From Pseudomonadota bacterium (GTDB taxonomy: Bacteria; Myxococcota_A; UBA796; GCA-2862545): a DNA stretch of 64,000 nt. The translations under genes and the position numbers were made by a program. The stretch is taken from assembly GCA_947505245.1 (NCBI GenBank), contig CANNIZ010000022.1:1-64000 (forward strand), in the 5' to 3' direction. Shown in pieces: positions 63,685 to 64,000 of this stretch (position 1 is its first letter; every line of letters starts with the position of its first letter). Below the pieces are notes generated by a model. That model was not told the origin of the DNA. It did no database searches and was given only the letters and a program-made list of their open reading frames with translations.

Positions 63685-64000
63685 ATGGATTGGATTCGCG
63701 GCTGGCTGACGCCGCCACCGGGCAAAGACGAGGATCAGGACGGATCGGTACGCGTGTTGTACACGGTGATCCTGATCGGTACGGTCGGTTCGCTGATCGG
63801 CATGGTGGTGCAAGGCCTGTTGGCGAGCGGCGACGCGCGCGCGAGCCTGATCTGGTATTTGCCGGGGATCCTGCCAAACTTCTTCTACCTGGCGCTGCTG
63901 CGACGCGGGTACCTCAAGTCGGTCTCGGTCGTCTACATCGCCGGAATCTTCGCGCTCCTCCTCGCCGGTGCCATCACGAACGGCGGCTTCAGCGGCGTGT
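63685..64000 (+). CDS. Membrane protein, 5' end only (cut by the window)
   Basis: 105 codons before the window edge. Four hydrophobic segments so far (VLYTVILIGTVGSLIGMVV, LIWYLPGILPNFFYLALL, SVSVVYIAGIFALLLAGAI). This looks like the sensory N-terminus of a histidine kinase or diguanylate cyclase, but the diagnostic part lies beyond 64000. A GGAG precedes the ATG. Confidence 0.6.
   Translation, partial: MDWIRGWLTPPPGKDEDQDGSVRVLYTVILIGTVGSLIGMVVQGLLASGDARASLIWYLPGILPNFFYLALLRRGYLKSVSVVYIAGIFALLLAGAITNGGFSGV

Overview
The window is a high-GC (roughly two-thirds G+C by eye), densely packed bacterial chromosome segment. Three things point to a myxobacterium-like member of the Myxococcota. First, there are many large secreted or lipid-anchored proteins with Thr/Asp/Glu-rich linkers, FG-GAP propellers or MopE-type metal-binding repeats. 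Second, there is a c-type-heme/DUF1549-like/DUF1501 surface operon. Third, there are Ser/Thr-kinase-like, DUF4388-like and HEAT proteins. No rRNA or taxonomic marker is present, so the assignment is inference.

Region 1 (1-9124) is accessory DNA. A tRNA-Arg(TCT) gene at 9051-9124 carries at its 3' end a 27-bp sequence repeated exactly, in the same orientation, at 1389-1415. The ~7.6 kb between the copies looks like an island integrated at the tRNA. It holds a small HTH protein, a large helical protein coupled to a small DUF4870-like membrane protein (possible effector-immunity pair), a complete IS903-group insertion sequence with 18-bp terminal inverted repeats, an ATPase fused to a PD-(D/E)XK-like domain, and a gene broken by a ~235-bp internal inversion. 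Outside the left repeat lie a HEPN/MNT toxin-antitoxin pair and a truncated, ~90% identical copy of the membrane-protein gene.

Region 2 (9125-16560) is ordinary chromosome: a polytopic membrane protein, uppP, a membrane protein with a coupled methyltransferase, a Sel1-repeat membrane protein, a B12-binding-type radical SAM protein, and the ribosome-rescue hydrolase arfB.

Region 3 (16564-34147) is dominated by cell-surface proteins. A minus-strand operon encodes a heme-c lipoprotein, a DUF1549-like protein, a short lipoprotein and a Tat-exported DUF1501 protein. Divergent from it are two translationally coupled giant FG-GAP lipoproteins. A 12-unit MopE-repeat lipoprotein with a fibrinogen-like end follows, with an alpha/beta hydrolase.

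Region 4 (34184-47887) carries an SDR oxidoreductase, a HerA-like ATPase, an MFS transporter, cytochrome bd oxidase (cydAB), a two-RCK channel-like protein, and a coupled trio of acidic protein, SNF2 ATPase and SWIM zinc-finger protein.

Region 5 (47888-64000) has a HEAT-repeat/secreted protein pair, an HD nucleotide hydrolase, a protein kinase with degraded catalytic motifs, a secreted protein made of eight copies of a Cys-containing ~80-residue repeat, a phosphohexomutase, an ECF sigma/anti-sigma operon with envelope proteins (DUF4388-like, DUF1460), an ABC-F ATPase, and the start of a membrane protein cut by the window edge. The most unusual items are the tRNA-bounded island with its candidate effector-immunity module, the microinverted gene, the eight-repeat secreted protein and the degenerate kinase.
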